Shown: positions 1-6,631, numbered from the stretch's first letter. The stretch: DNA of 6,924 nt from Oscillospiraceae bacterium (GCA_020025175.1 JAHHSM010000091.1:1-6924), one strand, 5' to 3'. The notes: generated by a model not told the origin, from the letters alone. Numbers and translations are program-made.

Positions 1-30
1 TGTAAAAAAAGAAGATTGTTAAATAAGTAA
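1..30 (+). other. Possible C-terminal tail of an upstream gene
   Basis: Frame 1 is open from the window edge to a TAA at 28-30 and would encode the basic tail CKKRRLLNK. A short, lysine/arginine-rich end would suit a membrane protein such as AtpI, which often precedes atpB. Nine residues cannot identify a gene, and the other two forward frames also stop within 22 bases, so this may equally be non-coding. Confidence 0.15.
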
Positions 31-92
31 CAAAGTTTGATTAAAAAAAGAGTGATACATACATAAAAATATGGTTTACAGGATTGTCTGCC

Positions 93-122
93 TTGACTAT
101 GAATTGTGAGAAAGGATACAAT
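93..122 (+). promoter_or_regulatory. Predicted sigma-A promoter of the atp operon
   Basis: TTGACT at 93-98 (5 of 6 matches to TTGACA) is followed after 18 bp by TACAAT at 117-122 (5 of 6 matches to TATAAT). It is the best -35/-10 pair upstream of atpB. Transcription would start near 129, leaving a leader of about 250 nt before the atpB start. A weaker -10-like TATACT at 297-302 has only a poor -35 and could be a secondary start. Confidence 0.6.
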
Positions 123-254
123 ATGCAAGTGAAACGTACGCGGTACATAAAAAATGAAAAGTATGAAAAATGCAAGATTGGAAAATATCATCCGAAATTT
201 CATAATTTTTGTTAAAATTGAATGTGGAAAGTAGAAATTCATATAGAATATGCA

Positions 255-274
255 ATATTTGTGCGAGCAAATGT
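255..274 (+). repeat. Small hairpin with GCGA (GNRA) loop in the atp leader
   Basis: ATATTTGT at 255-262 pairs with GCAAATGT at 267-274 (8 pairs, two of them G-U), closing the tetraloop GCGA at 263-266. The stem is AT-rich and weak, but the GNRA loop would stabilise it. No T-tract follows, so it is not a terminator. Confidence 0.35.
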
Positions 275-339
275 GGTATTATTTTAAAAGCGAATGTATA
301 CTTTTGGCATGTTCTGCAAAATGTATCGCAGGGAATTAA

Positions 340-353
340 ATCGGATTTCCGAT
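340..353 (+). repeat. Inverted repeat just upstream of the atpB ribosome binding site
   Basis: ATCGG at 340-344 pairs with CCGAT at 349-353 around the loop ATTT. An inner A-T pair is possible on paper but would leave a 2-nt loop. The hairpin ends 8 bases before the AGGGAGGTGA ribosome binding site, so it would sit beside the site without covering it. Confidence 0.35.
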
Positions 354-360
354 GAGAAAA

Positions 361-370
361 AGGGAGGTGA
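361..370 (+). promoter_or_regulatory. Ribosome binding site deciding the GTG start of atpB
   Basis: AGGGAGGTGA is nearly complementary to the 16S rRNA 3' end and lies 6 bases before the GTG at 377. This supports the GTG start over the in-frame ATG at 398, which has no such site. Confidence 0.85.
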
Positions 371-376
371 GATTGC

Positions 377-1057
377 GTGGGGAATATCTCAGAAATAATG
401 CGTCACCATCTTGATTACATGACAAATGCTATCACGATTGGCGGCTTCACGATTCCGCGTGGCGTGTATATTTCGTGGGGGATTATTGTGGTGCTGGTGC
501 TGTTGTCCATTTGGTTCACACGCCACATGGAAATCACACCAACGAAAAAACGCCAGATTGTAATTGAAAGCTTTATTGAAACGTTATACAACATGATTTA
601 TGGACTTTTAGGTGAACATGGCAAACGCTATATTCCATATTTGCTGACAGTTATTATTTATCTTGGAACGGCCAATATGATGGGTTTACTTGGCATGGCA
701 CCGCCTACAAAGGATTTAAATGTAACGTTGGGTCTTGCAATCATGAGTATCATCGTGGTTCAGTATGCCAGTATTCATCAAAAGGGTGTCGGCGGCTGGA
801 TGAAGAGTTTTACACAGCCTGTTGCAGTTGTTACACCGCTGAATGTGTTGGAACTGGTCATCAAGCCACTGTCTCTGTGTATGCGACTGTTTGGTAATAT
901 CCTGGGTGCATTTATTATCATGGAACTGATCAAAATGGTGATTCCCGCAGTGCTCCCGCTTGCTGCAAGTATGTACTTCGATGTGTTCGATGCGTTGCTG
1001 CAGGCATATGTCTTTGTATTCCTGACGTCACTGTACATTCAGGAAGCTATTGAATGA
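377..1057 (+). CDS. atpB: F1Fo ATP synthase subunit a
   Basis: Subunit a (226 aa) is the membrane stator that provides the two ion half-channels facing the c-ring. Translation starts at GTG, 6 bases after a strong ribosome binding site. Hydrophobic segments lie near residues 31-48, 87-106, 116-132, 155-190 and 203-222. The family signature KPLSLCMRLFGN (163-174) holds the essential stator arginine at R170 (E. coli R210). The last helix has Q209 (E. coli Q252) in LLQAYVFVFLTSLY. By motif spacing, the position of E. coli E219 is F179, while the H245 position carries D202. The length is shorter than E. coli's (271 aa) but normal for Gram-positive enzymes. It is first in the operon, 60 nt before atpE. 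Family assignment is secure; helix boundaries are estimates. Confidence 0.98.
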   Translation: MGNISEIMRHHLDYMTNAITIGGFTIPRGVYISWGIIVVLVLLSIWFTRHMEITPTKKRQIVIESFIETLYNMIYGLLGEHGKRYIPYLLTVIIYLGTANMMGLLGMAPPTKDLNVTLGLAIMSIIVVQYASIHQKGVGGWMKSFTQPVAVVTPLNVLELVIKPLSLCMRLFGNILGAFIIMELIKMVIPAVLPLAASMYFDVFDALLQAYVFVFLTSLYIQEAIE

Positions 1058-1100
1058 ATAAAAAGATAAATTAAAAACTCTATTTTGAATGAAAAAATTA

Positions 1101-1109
1101 TTAGGAGGT
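1101..1109 (+). promoter_or_regulatory. Strong ribosome binding site and AT-rich translation enhancer of atpE
   Basis: TTAGGAGGT lies 8 bases before the ATG at 1118. The rest of the 60-nt gap after atpB is almost entirely A and T and should be unstructured, which would favour ribosome loading. This site rules out the in-frame TTG at 1085, which lies upstream of it. Confidence 0.85.
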
Positions 1110-1117
1110 ATATTATT

Positions 1118-1330
1118 ATGATCGCAATTGGTGCAGGTATGGCAGCTCTGACTGGTATTGGTGCAGGTATTGGTATTGGTATGGCAACATCTAAAGCTGT
1201 TGAGGGTATCGCTCGTCAGCCTGAGGCAGCAGGTAAAATCACTTCTGCTTTGATTCTGGGCTGCGCTCTGGCAGAAGCTACCGCTATTTACGGCCTGGTT
1301 ATCGGCCTGATGATCATCATCATGTTGTGA
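1118..1330 (+). CDS. atpE: F1Fo ATP synthase subunit c
   Basis: Subunit c (70 aa) forms the ion-carrying rotor ring in the membrane. It is a two-helix hairpin. Helix 1 carries the GxGxGxGxG packing motif (residues 13-21), the polar loop holds the conserved RQP (33-35... in ARQPEA), and helix 2 has the ion-binding carboxylate E53 in LAEATAIYGLV. Compared with Na+-type rings such as Ilyobacter tartaricus, the helix 1 glutamine is replaced by I20 and the residue after the carboxylate is A54 instead of Ser/Thr, so proton use is inferred. The start is the ATG at 1118; an upstream TTG would place the ribosome binding site inside the gene. Many copies are needed per complex, which fits the strong translation signal. 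Confidence 0.98.
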   Translation: MIAIGAGMAALTGIGAGIGIGMATSKAVEGIARQPEAAGKITSALILGCALAEATAIYGLVIGLMIIIML

Positions 1331-1383
1331 TTGCCTCATTAAAAGGAGAATCAATTACATAACTTTTGATTGGAGGCAACAGT
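1331..1383 (+). promoter_or_regulatory. atpE-atpF intergenic region with two ribosome-binding-like sites
   Basis: TGGAGG at 1371-1376 is 7 bases before the atpF ATG and is the working site. A second purine-rich site, AAAAGGAGAA at 1341-1350, has no ATG, GTG or TTG at normal spacing. It may be a ribosome stand-by site or chance. Confidence 0.5.
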
Positions 1384-1869
1384 ATGCTACATATTGATGC
1401 AAATATTTTCTGGACTGTTGTCAATCTGCTGATTCTGTTCATTATCCTTCGCATTTTTCTTTTTAAGCCCGTTTTGGGCATGATTGAAAAGCGCAAAAAG
1501 ATGATCATGGATACACTGAGCAATGCGGATAAAACGAAGAATGATGCAGATGAGTTGAAGAAGCAATATGAGGATTCTTTGAAAGATGCAAAACAGGAAT
1601 CCTTCCGGATTGTATCTGATGCAAAAGATCGCGCACAGGTACAGTACAACCAGATCATTGAAAAGGCAAATGCTGATGCGTCTCAGATTGTCGGTCAGGC
1701 TAATGCTGCGGCACAGGCTGAACATGACAAGATTCTCAAAGATGCACGAGCAGAACTTGCTGAGGTGGCGTTGGCTGCCGCATCCAAGCTTCTCGGAACC
1801 ACTGTCGATGCTAAAACCAATAAGGATATGCTCGATGCGTTTTTGGCGGAAGCGGGGGATGCTAAATGA
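1384..1869 (+). CDS. atpF: F1Fo ATP synthase subunit b
   Basis: Subunit b (161 aa) is the peripheral stalk, working as a dimer that ties subunit a to delta and the F1 head. An N-terminal membrane helix spans about residues 9-27. It is followed by FKPVLGMIEKRKK, which includes the conserved basic residue region (R37, near E. coli R36). Residues 35-140 form a long, charged, alanine-rich helix typical of the right-handed b coiled coil, and the C-terminal part (AELAEVALAAASKLLG, 113-128) is the expected delta-contact region. The ATG at 1384 follows TGGAGG; the in-frame TTG at 1366 lies upstream of that site and is rejected. Only one b gene is present, so a b2 homodimer is inferred. Its stop overlaps the atpH start by 4 nt. 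Confidence 0.97.
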   Translation: MLHIDANIFWTVVNLLILFIILRIFLFKPVLGMIEKRKKMIMDTLSNADKTKNDADELKKQYEDSLKDAKQESFRIVSDAKDRAQVQYNQIIEKANADASQIVGQANAAAQAEHDKILKDARAELAEVALAAASKLLGTTVDAKTNKDMLDAFLAEAGDAK

Positions 1870-2366
1870 CAGTTGTTGCGGACAACTATGCAAAAGTCCT
1901 GATTGATATGGATATTGCGGAGGAGAGCATCGAAATGATGCGCGAGCTTTTGGCGAATCATGAGGTTTTCGAGGCACTTGGAAATCCTTTTGTGAGCCGC
2001 CAGAATAAGCACAGCGTGATTGAAAAGCTGTTCCCTAAAGCAGTTTGTAATTTTGTCAAGGTAATGAGTGACAACGGAGATATCGTCCTGGCGGATGATA
2101 TGTTCCAGGCATACGACCAGCTGGTATTGGATCGCAAAAATATGGTCCGTGCCACCTTTACGTATGTGACAAAACCCGATGACGCACAGGTGGAAAAACT
2201 GAAGAAGCTGATCTGCAAGCAGTACGGCAAGGACGGCGTCGAATTGACGCTGAAGGAGGATCCTTCCTTGGTAGGGGGATTCATCCTTTCTGTCGGCGAC
2301 AGCATGCTGGATAAGAGTCTTAGAACATCCATCCTCAAAATGCAGCGTCATTTTGCAGTGAGGTGA
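1866..2366 (+). CDS. atpH: F1Fo ATP synthase subunit delta
   Basis: Delta (166 aa, OSCP family) sits on top of the alpha3beta3 head and links it to the b dimer. The N-terminal helical domain starts with the usual YAKVLIDMDIAEE pattern (about 8-20). The C-terminal signature, VGGFILSVGDSMLDKSL (136-152), matches the ATP synthase delta family pattern. The start ATG overlaps the atpF stop in ATGA. There is only a G-rich run (GGGGG, 1854-1858) in place of a canonical ribosome binding site, so translation probably depends on coupling to atpF. Its own last codons (GAGGTGA) form the ribosome binding site for atpA. Delta is the least conserved F1 subunit, but signature and position make the call secure. 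Confidence 0.97.
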   Translation: MTVVADNYAKVLIDMDIAEESIEMMRELLANHEVFEALGNPFVSRQNKHSVIEKLFPKAVCNFVKVMSDNGDIVLADDMFQAYDQLVLDRKNMVRATFTYVTKPDDAQVEKLKKLICKQYGKDGVELTLKEDPSLVGGFILSVGDSMLDKSLRTSILKMQRHFAVR

Positions 2367-2370
2367 AAAA

Positions 2371-3873
2371 ATGAGCAACGTCGATTCGCAGAAGATTATT
2401 TCTGTATTGAAAAGTGAAATCGAGAATTACGACAACACTGCAAAGACCGAAGAGGTGGGCAGAATTCTGTCCATTGGTGATGGTATTGCTACCATCTACG
2501 GCCTGCAGCATGCAAAGTATGGCGAACTTCTCGAGTTTGAAAACGGCACCGAAGGTATGGTCCTGAGTTTGGAGCAGAAGACTGTTGGCTGCGTTCTGTT
2601 TGGTACGCAGAATGGTCTGGTTGAAGGTTCCAGCGTGAAGTGTACCGGCAGAGAGGCCGGTGTCGCTGTGGGCGATAAGATGATCGGCCGTGTTGTGGAT
2701 GCACTGGGTCTGCCCATTGATGGCAAGGGTGCTATCGAAACAACTGACTATCGTCCCGTTGAGCGTATTGCTCCCGGTGTTATCACCAGAAAGGAAGTTA
2801 ATGTTCCTTTGATGACTGGTGTTCTGGCTATCGACTCCATGTTCCCTATTGGTCGTGGTCAGCGTGAGCTGATTATTGGTGACCGCCAGACCGGTAAAAC
2901 CGCTTTGGCAATAGATACGATCCTGAACCAAAAGGGGCAGGATGTGATTTGCATTTATGTTGCGATCGGTCAGAAAGCGTCCACAATCGCAAAGATCGTG
3001 AATACACTGACCAAGTACGGTGCAATGGATTACTCTATTGTCGTTTCCGCAACAGCTTCTGACTCTGCGCCTTTGCAGTACATTGCCCCTTATACGGGTG
3101 CTGCTATCGGTGAGTATTTTATGGATCAGGGCAAGGATGTTTTGATTGTTTACGATGATCTGTCCAAGCAGGCACAGGCTTATCGTGCAATTTCTTTGCT
3201 GCTGCATCGTCCGCCCGGACGTGAAGCATATCCCGGTGACGTTTTCTATCTGCACTCCAGACTGTTGGAGCGCGCATGCCGCCGTGATGAAGCATTTGGC
3301 GGCGGTTCCATGACTGCCCTGCCCATCATCGAAACTCAGGCTGGTGACGTTTCCGCTTATATTCCCACCAACGTTATTTCTATTACCGATGGTCAGATCT
3401 TCTTGGAAACCGACTTGTTCCACTCTGGTATCCGTCCTGCGGTGAACGTCGGTCTGTCCGTTTCCCGTGTTGGCGGCAAGGCACAGACAAAGGCTATGAA
3501 GACCGTGTCAGGTACGCTGCGTGTGGATATGGCACAGTATCGTGAAATGGAAGCATTCTCTCAGTTCTCTTCTGATCTGGATGATGCAACCAAGAATATG
3601 CTGGATTATGGTCGCTCTCTGGTAGATATGTTGAAGCAGCCCCTGTATAACCCCATGCCGCTGCATAAGCAGGTCATTCTGCTGTGTGCTGCATCTAACA
3701 AGCTGATGGTGGATGTGGATGCAAAGCATATGGAAGCGTTCAAGAACGGTGTGATTGAATACATTGCAAACACATATCCTGAGATTATCAGCCAAATCGA
3801 CACTGAGAAAAAAATGACTGATGAGCTGAGAGAGAAGATTCTGGCAGCAGTAAAAGAATACAAGAGTAGGTGA
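2371..3873 (+). CDS. atpA: F1Fo ATP synthase subunit alpha
   Basis: Alpha (500 aa) forms the non-catalytic nucleotide sites of the alpha3beta3 hexamer. The N-terminal beta-barrel covers roughly residues 25-95. The nucleotide-binding domain carries the Walker A motif GDRQTGKT (170-177) and the Walker B strand DVLIVYDDLSKQA (256-268). The alpha/beta signature PAVNVGLSVS is at 356-365, followed by R366, the arginine that reaches into the neighbouring beta catalytic site. The C-terminal helical domain runs from about 380. Length and motifs are fully typical. The ATG lies 4 nt after the atpH stop, whose end supplies AGGTG. The gene ends in AGGTGA, which in turn serves atpG. Confidence 0.99.
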   Translation: MSNVDSQKIISVLKSEIENYDNTAKTEEVGRILSIGDGIATIYGLQHAKYGELLEFENGTEGMVLSLEQKTVGCVLFGTQNGLVEGSSVKCTGREAGVAVGDKMIGRVVDALGLPIDGKGAIETTDYRPVERIAPGVITRKEVNVPLMTGVLAIDSMFPIGRGQRELIIGDRQTGKTALAIDTILNQKGQDVICIYVAIGQKASTIAKIVNTLTKYGAMDYSIVVSATASDSAPLQYIAPYTGAAIGEYFMDQGKDVLIVYDDLSKQAQAYRAISLLLHRPPGREAYPGDVFYLHSRLLERACRRDEAFGGGSMTALPIIETQAGDVSAYIPTNVISITDGQIFLETDLFHSGIRPAVNVGLSVSRVGGKAQTKAMKTVSGTLRVDMAQYREMEAFSQFSSDLDDATKNMLDYGRSLVDMLKQPLYNPMPLHKQVILLCAASNKLMVDVDAKHMEAFKNGVIEYIANTYPEIISQIDTEKKMTDELREKILAAVKEYKSR

Positions 3874-3877
3874 TTTC

Positions 3878-4759
3878 ATGGAAAGCATGAGAGATATCCG
3901 TACGCGGAAAACCAGCGTGCAGAAGACTATGAAGATCACCAAGGCGATGTATCTCATGTCGTCTGCAAAGCTAAAGAAGGCGAGAGCCAGACTGGATGCG
4001 ACGGCACCGTACTTTTTGAAGCTTCAGGACACTATTGCGGATATCCTGGCCCACTCTCCTGAACTGGATAGTATCTATTTCAACGAGGAGGTCAGCGAGC
4101 CTGCAAAGGGTGACGGCAAGAAGCGCGGTTATATCGTCATCACGTCCGATAAGGGCTTGGCAGGCGCCTATAACCATAATGTCATCAAGATGGCTGAAAC
4201 CGAAATGGGGAAGAGTGATGACAGCACGATCTTCTCTATCGGTATCAGCGGAAAACACTATTTTCAGAAGCATCCTGCTGGTGAAATTGATGAGGAGTTT
4301 TCCTATGCTGCTGTGGAACCTACCATTTGGCGTGCACGCGATTTGATGGAGCATGTGCTGCAGCTTTATCATGATGGTCAGTTGGATGAAGTGTATATTA
4401 TTTATACCAAAATGCGCAATGCAATCAGCATGGATGCGGAGATGCTTCGTGTTCTGCCGCTGACAAAGCGTATGTTTGATTATGAAGGTGATGTAGATAG
4501 CTTTATGCACACTTATGCACCTTCGCCCGCAGCAGTTTTGAAGCAGGTTGTTCCGAATTATGCGAAAGGTCTGCTGTACGGTGCGATGATCGAAGCGTTT
4601 GCTTCTGAGCAGAATGCCCGTATGACTGCTATGGATAATGCAACAACGAATGCAGAGGAGATCATTAAAGATCTGACTCTCCTGTATAACCGTGTCAGAC
4701 AGGCAGCTATTACGACTGAGTTGAACGAGGTTGTCAGTGGTGCCGCTGCGCAGGAATAA
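3878..4759 (+). CDS. atpG: F1Fo ATP synthase subunit gamma
   Basis: Gamma (293 aa) is the central rotor shaft whose rotation drives the conformational changes in beta. Both ends carry the conserved coiled-coil sequences: MRDIRTRKTSVQKTMKITKA (4-23) with the KITKAM core, and ITTELNEVVSGAAA near the C-terminus, which matches the gamma family signature. The middle domain includes TSDKGLAGAYNHNV, equivalent to E. coli STDRGLCGGLN. The start four residues before MRDIR agrees with family members. AGGTGA, overlapping the atpA stop, is the ribosome binding site 4 bases ahead. No truncation or insertion stands out. Confidence 0.98.
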   Translation: MESMRDIRTRKTSVQKTMKITKAMYLMSSAKLKKARARLDATAPYFLKLQDTIADILAHSPELDSIYFNEEVSEPAKGDGKKRGYIVITSDKGLAGAYNHNVIKMAETEMGKSDDSTIFSIGISGKHYFQKHPAGEIDEEFSYAAVEPTIWRARDLMEHVLQLYHDGQLDEVYIIYTKMRNAISMDAEMLRVLPLTKRMFDYEGDVDSFMHTYAPSPAAVLKQVVPNYAKGLLYGAMIEAFASEQNARMTAMDNATTNAEEIIKDLTLLYNRVRQAAITTELNEVVSGAAAQE

Positions 4760-4771
4760 TTGGAGGTACGA

Positions 4772-6169
4772 ATGGAAAAGGGAAAAATCGCACAGGTCAT
4801 GGGACCTGTTGTCGACGTAGCGTTTGACAATTATCTTCCCTTGATCAATGAGGCCTTGAAAGTCAAAGTGAATGGTGAAGACCGTGTGATGGAAGTTTCC
4901 AAGCACATGGGCAACAAGATTGTTCGCTGCATCCTGCTGGACGCAAGTGAAGGACTTTCGAGAGGCATGGAGGTCGAGGCCACCGGCGGCAATATTAAAG
5001 TGCCCGTCGGCGAACAGACGCTGGGCCGTATGTTTGATGTGTTGGGTGATGTCATTGATGGCGGAGAACCCATTGCGGGGGATAAGGAGCGTTGGGAAAT
5101 CCATCGCGAAGCTCCCACCTTTGAGGAGCAGAGTCCCGCAGTTGAAATTCTGGAAACCGGTATTAAGGTCATTGACCTGCTGACCCCCTATGCAAAGGGC
5201 GGTAAAATTGGTTTGTTCGGTGGTGCCGGTGTTGGTAAGACCGTTTTGATTCAGGAACTGATTACAAATATTGCACAGGAGCACGGTGGTTATTCCATCT
5301 TTACCGGTGTTGGTGAGCGTACCCGTGAGGGTAATGACCTGTGGAACGAAATGACTGAATCCGGTGTTATTAAGAAAACCGCATTGGTATTCGGTCAGAT
5401 GAATGAGCCGCCAGGAGCTCGTATGCGTGTGGCTTACACCGGCTTGACCATGGCGGAGTATTTCCGCGATAGAAACCATCAGGACGTGCTGTTGTTCATC
5501 GACAACATTTTCCGTTTTGTTCAGGCTGGTTCTGAGGTTTCTGCACTTTTGGGACGTACACCTTCTGCGGTTGGTTACCAGCCTACATTGGCAAATGAAA
5601 TGGGTTCTTTGCAGGAGCGTATTACGTCTACCCGTGAGGGTTCTATTACTTCTGTTCAGGCAGTTTATGTCCCTGCGGATGACCTGACCGACCCTGCACC
5701 TGCTACTACATTTGCTCATTTGGATGCGCAGACTGTTTTGTCCAGAAAGATTGCAGAAATGGGTATTTATCCCGCTGTTGATCCGCTGGATTCCAGTTCT
5801 CGTATCCTTGAGGCTGATGTTGTTGGTGAAGAACACTACGAGGTTGCGCGTAAGGTTCAGGAGATTTTGCAGCATTATAATGAATTGCAGGATATCATTG
5901 CAATTTTGGGTATGGATGAATTGGATGAAGAGGATAAGCTGACGGTTGCGCGTGCGCGTAAGATCCAGAAGTTCTTGTCCCAGCCCTTCCACGTGGCAGA
6001 AAACTTTACCGGTGTTCCTGGTATTTATGTGCCTGTAGAGGAGACTGTACGTGGCTTTAAGGCTATCATTGATGGTGATATGGATGAATATCCTGAGATC
6101 GCATTCTTCAACGTCGGCACGATTGAAGATGTCAAGAAGAAGGCTGAGTCTCTGAAGGCCGATGCTTAA
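4772..6169 (+). CDS. atpD: F1Fo ATP synthase subunit beta
   Basis: Beta (465 aa) carries the catalytic sites that make ATP from ADP and phosphate. Walker A is GGAGVGKT (150-157). The catalytic glutamate is E182 with R183 in VGERTREGNDLW (E. coli E181/R182), and the Walker B aspartate is D244 in LLFIDNIFRF. The adenine-pocket region is GYQPTLANEMG (268-278), and PAVDPLDSSS (334-343) is the alpha/beta signature. The C-terminal DELSEED loop reads DELDEED (382-388), keeping the acidic character. The ATG at 4772 follows GGAGG at 4762-4766; the in-frame TTG at 4760 overlaps that site and is rejected. It is 12 nt after atpG. Confidence 0.99.
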   Translation: MEKGKIAQVMGPVVDVAFDNYLPLINEALKVKVNGEDRVMEVSKHMGNKIVRCILLDASEGLSRGMEVEATGGNIKVPVGEQTLGRMFDVLGDVIDGGEPIAGDKERWEIHREAPTFEEQSPAVEILETGIKVIDLLTPYAKGGKIGLFGGAGVGKTVLIQELITNIAQEHGGYSIFTGVGERTREGNDLWNEMTESGVIKKTALVFGQMNEPPGARMRVAYTGLTMAEYFRDRNHQDVLLFIDNIFRFVQAGSEVSALLGRTPSAVGYQPTLANEMGSLQERITSTREGSITSVQAVYVPADDLTDPAPATTFAHLDAQTVLSRKIAEMGIYPAVDPLDSSSRILEADVVGEEHYEVARKVQEILQHYNELQDIIAILGMDELDEEDKLTVARARKIQKFLSQPFHVAENFTGVPGIYVPVEETVRGFKAIIDGDMDEYPEIAFFNVGTIEDVKKKAESLKADA

Positions 6170-6170
6170 T

Positions 6171-6196
6171 CGCACGTCTGAAAGAATAGAGGTGCG
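6171..6196 (+). promoter_or_regulatory. Possible hairpin covering the atpC ribosome binding site
   Basis: CGCAC at 6171-6175 is complementary to GTGCG at 6192-6196, with a 16-nt loop. The second arm shares the GTG of the AGAGGTG ribosome binding site (6188-6194) in the 30-nt atpD-atpC gap. Five GC-rich pairs could moderate epsilon translation, but ribosomes finishing atpD would disrupt it. Confidence 0.25.
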
Positions 6197-6199
6197 CAG

Positions 6200-6619
6200 A
6201 TGAGTACATTTAATTTGAATGTCGTATCGCTGGATAAAGTGTTCTATGATGGCCCGTGTGATGCTTTGACTATCCCTGCGTTGGATGGTGAAAAAGGAAT
6301 TTTGGCAGGTCATGAACCTATGGTTATGGCAATTACCGCAGGCGAAATGCGCTTTACAGTGAACGGACAGCAGCAGACTGCTGCTGTTGGCTGTGGCTTT
6401 GTCGAGATTACAGGTGAAAAAGTCATTGTTATTACCGACTTTGCTATGTTGCCGGAGGATATCGATGTTGAACACGCTGAACGTGCCAAAGTGCGTGCTG
6501 AAGAGCGTATACGTGAAAAGAGAAGCCAGATCGAGTTTGCCCATTCACAGGCTGAATTGGCGCGCGCAATGGCGAAGCTGAAAGTAGCTAAAAAGGCCGG
6601 TGCGCATTACGGGTATTGA
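6200..6619 (+). CDS. atpC: F1Fo ATP synthase subunit epsilon
   Basis: Epsilon (139 aa) binds gamma and the c-ring and can inhibit ATP hydrolysis through its C-terminal helices. The N-terminal beta-sandwich spans about residues 1-85, with the conserved LDGEKGILAGHEPMV stretch (28-42). The C-terminal two-helix hairpin (about 88-132) is complete, so inhibitory function is possible. Numbering falls in step with Bacillus PS3 epsilon, where I88, D89, R92, A93, R99, R122 and R126 take part in ATP binding. Here I88, D89, A93, R99 and R122 are kept, but position 92 is His and 126 is Lys. AGAGGTG precedes the ATG by 5 bases. It is the last gene before the terminator. Confidence 0.98.
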   Translation: MSTFNLNVVSLDKVFYDGPCDALTIPALDGEKGILAGHEPMVMAITAGEMRFTVNGQQQTAAVGCGFVEITGEKVIVITDFAMLPEDIDVEHAERAKVRAEERIREKRSQIEFAHSQAELARAMAKLKVAKKAGAHYGY

Positions 6620-6631
6620 TTATTAAACGAA

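Larger units (their letters stand above)
123..376 (+). other. AT-rich non-coding leader region before atpB
   Basis: This stretch contains no convincing gene. It is strongly AT-rich and holds two small inverted repeats, at 255-274 and 340-353, then the atpB ribosome binding site. A 30-codon frame beginning ATG at 123 exists but overlaps the predicted -10 element and is not considered real. I see no known riboswitch consensus. Confidence 0.5.

Noticed and set aside
123..215. 30-codon forward frame in the leader (starts MQVKRTRY)
   Set aside because: It has AAAGGA 6 bases upstream, but that overlaps the predicted -10 region and would not be transcribed from that promoter. Composition is just AT-rich lysine/tyrosine-type sequence.
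1085..1117. Upstream TTG start for atpE adding 11 residues
   Set aside because: The strong ribosome binding site at 1101-1109 would fall inside the gene, and family members begin close to the ATG at 1118.
2335..3423. 362-codon open frame on the minus strand opposite atpA
   Set aside because: Same cause: an in-register antisense shadow of a highly biased gene.
3971..6544. 857-codon open frame on the minus strand
   Set aside because: It lies exactly antisense and in codon register with atpG, atpD and atpC, whose protein families are certain. It arises from the lack of TTA, CTA and TCA codons, has no ribosome binding site that I can see, and its translation resembles no known protein.
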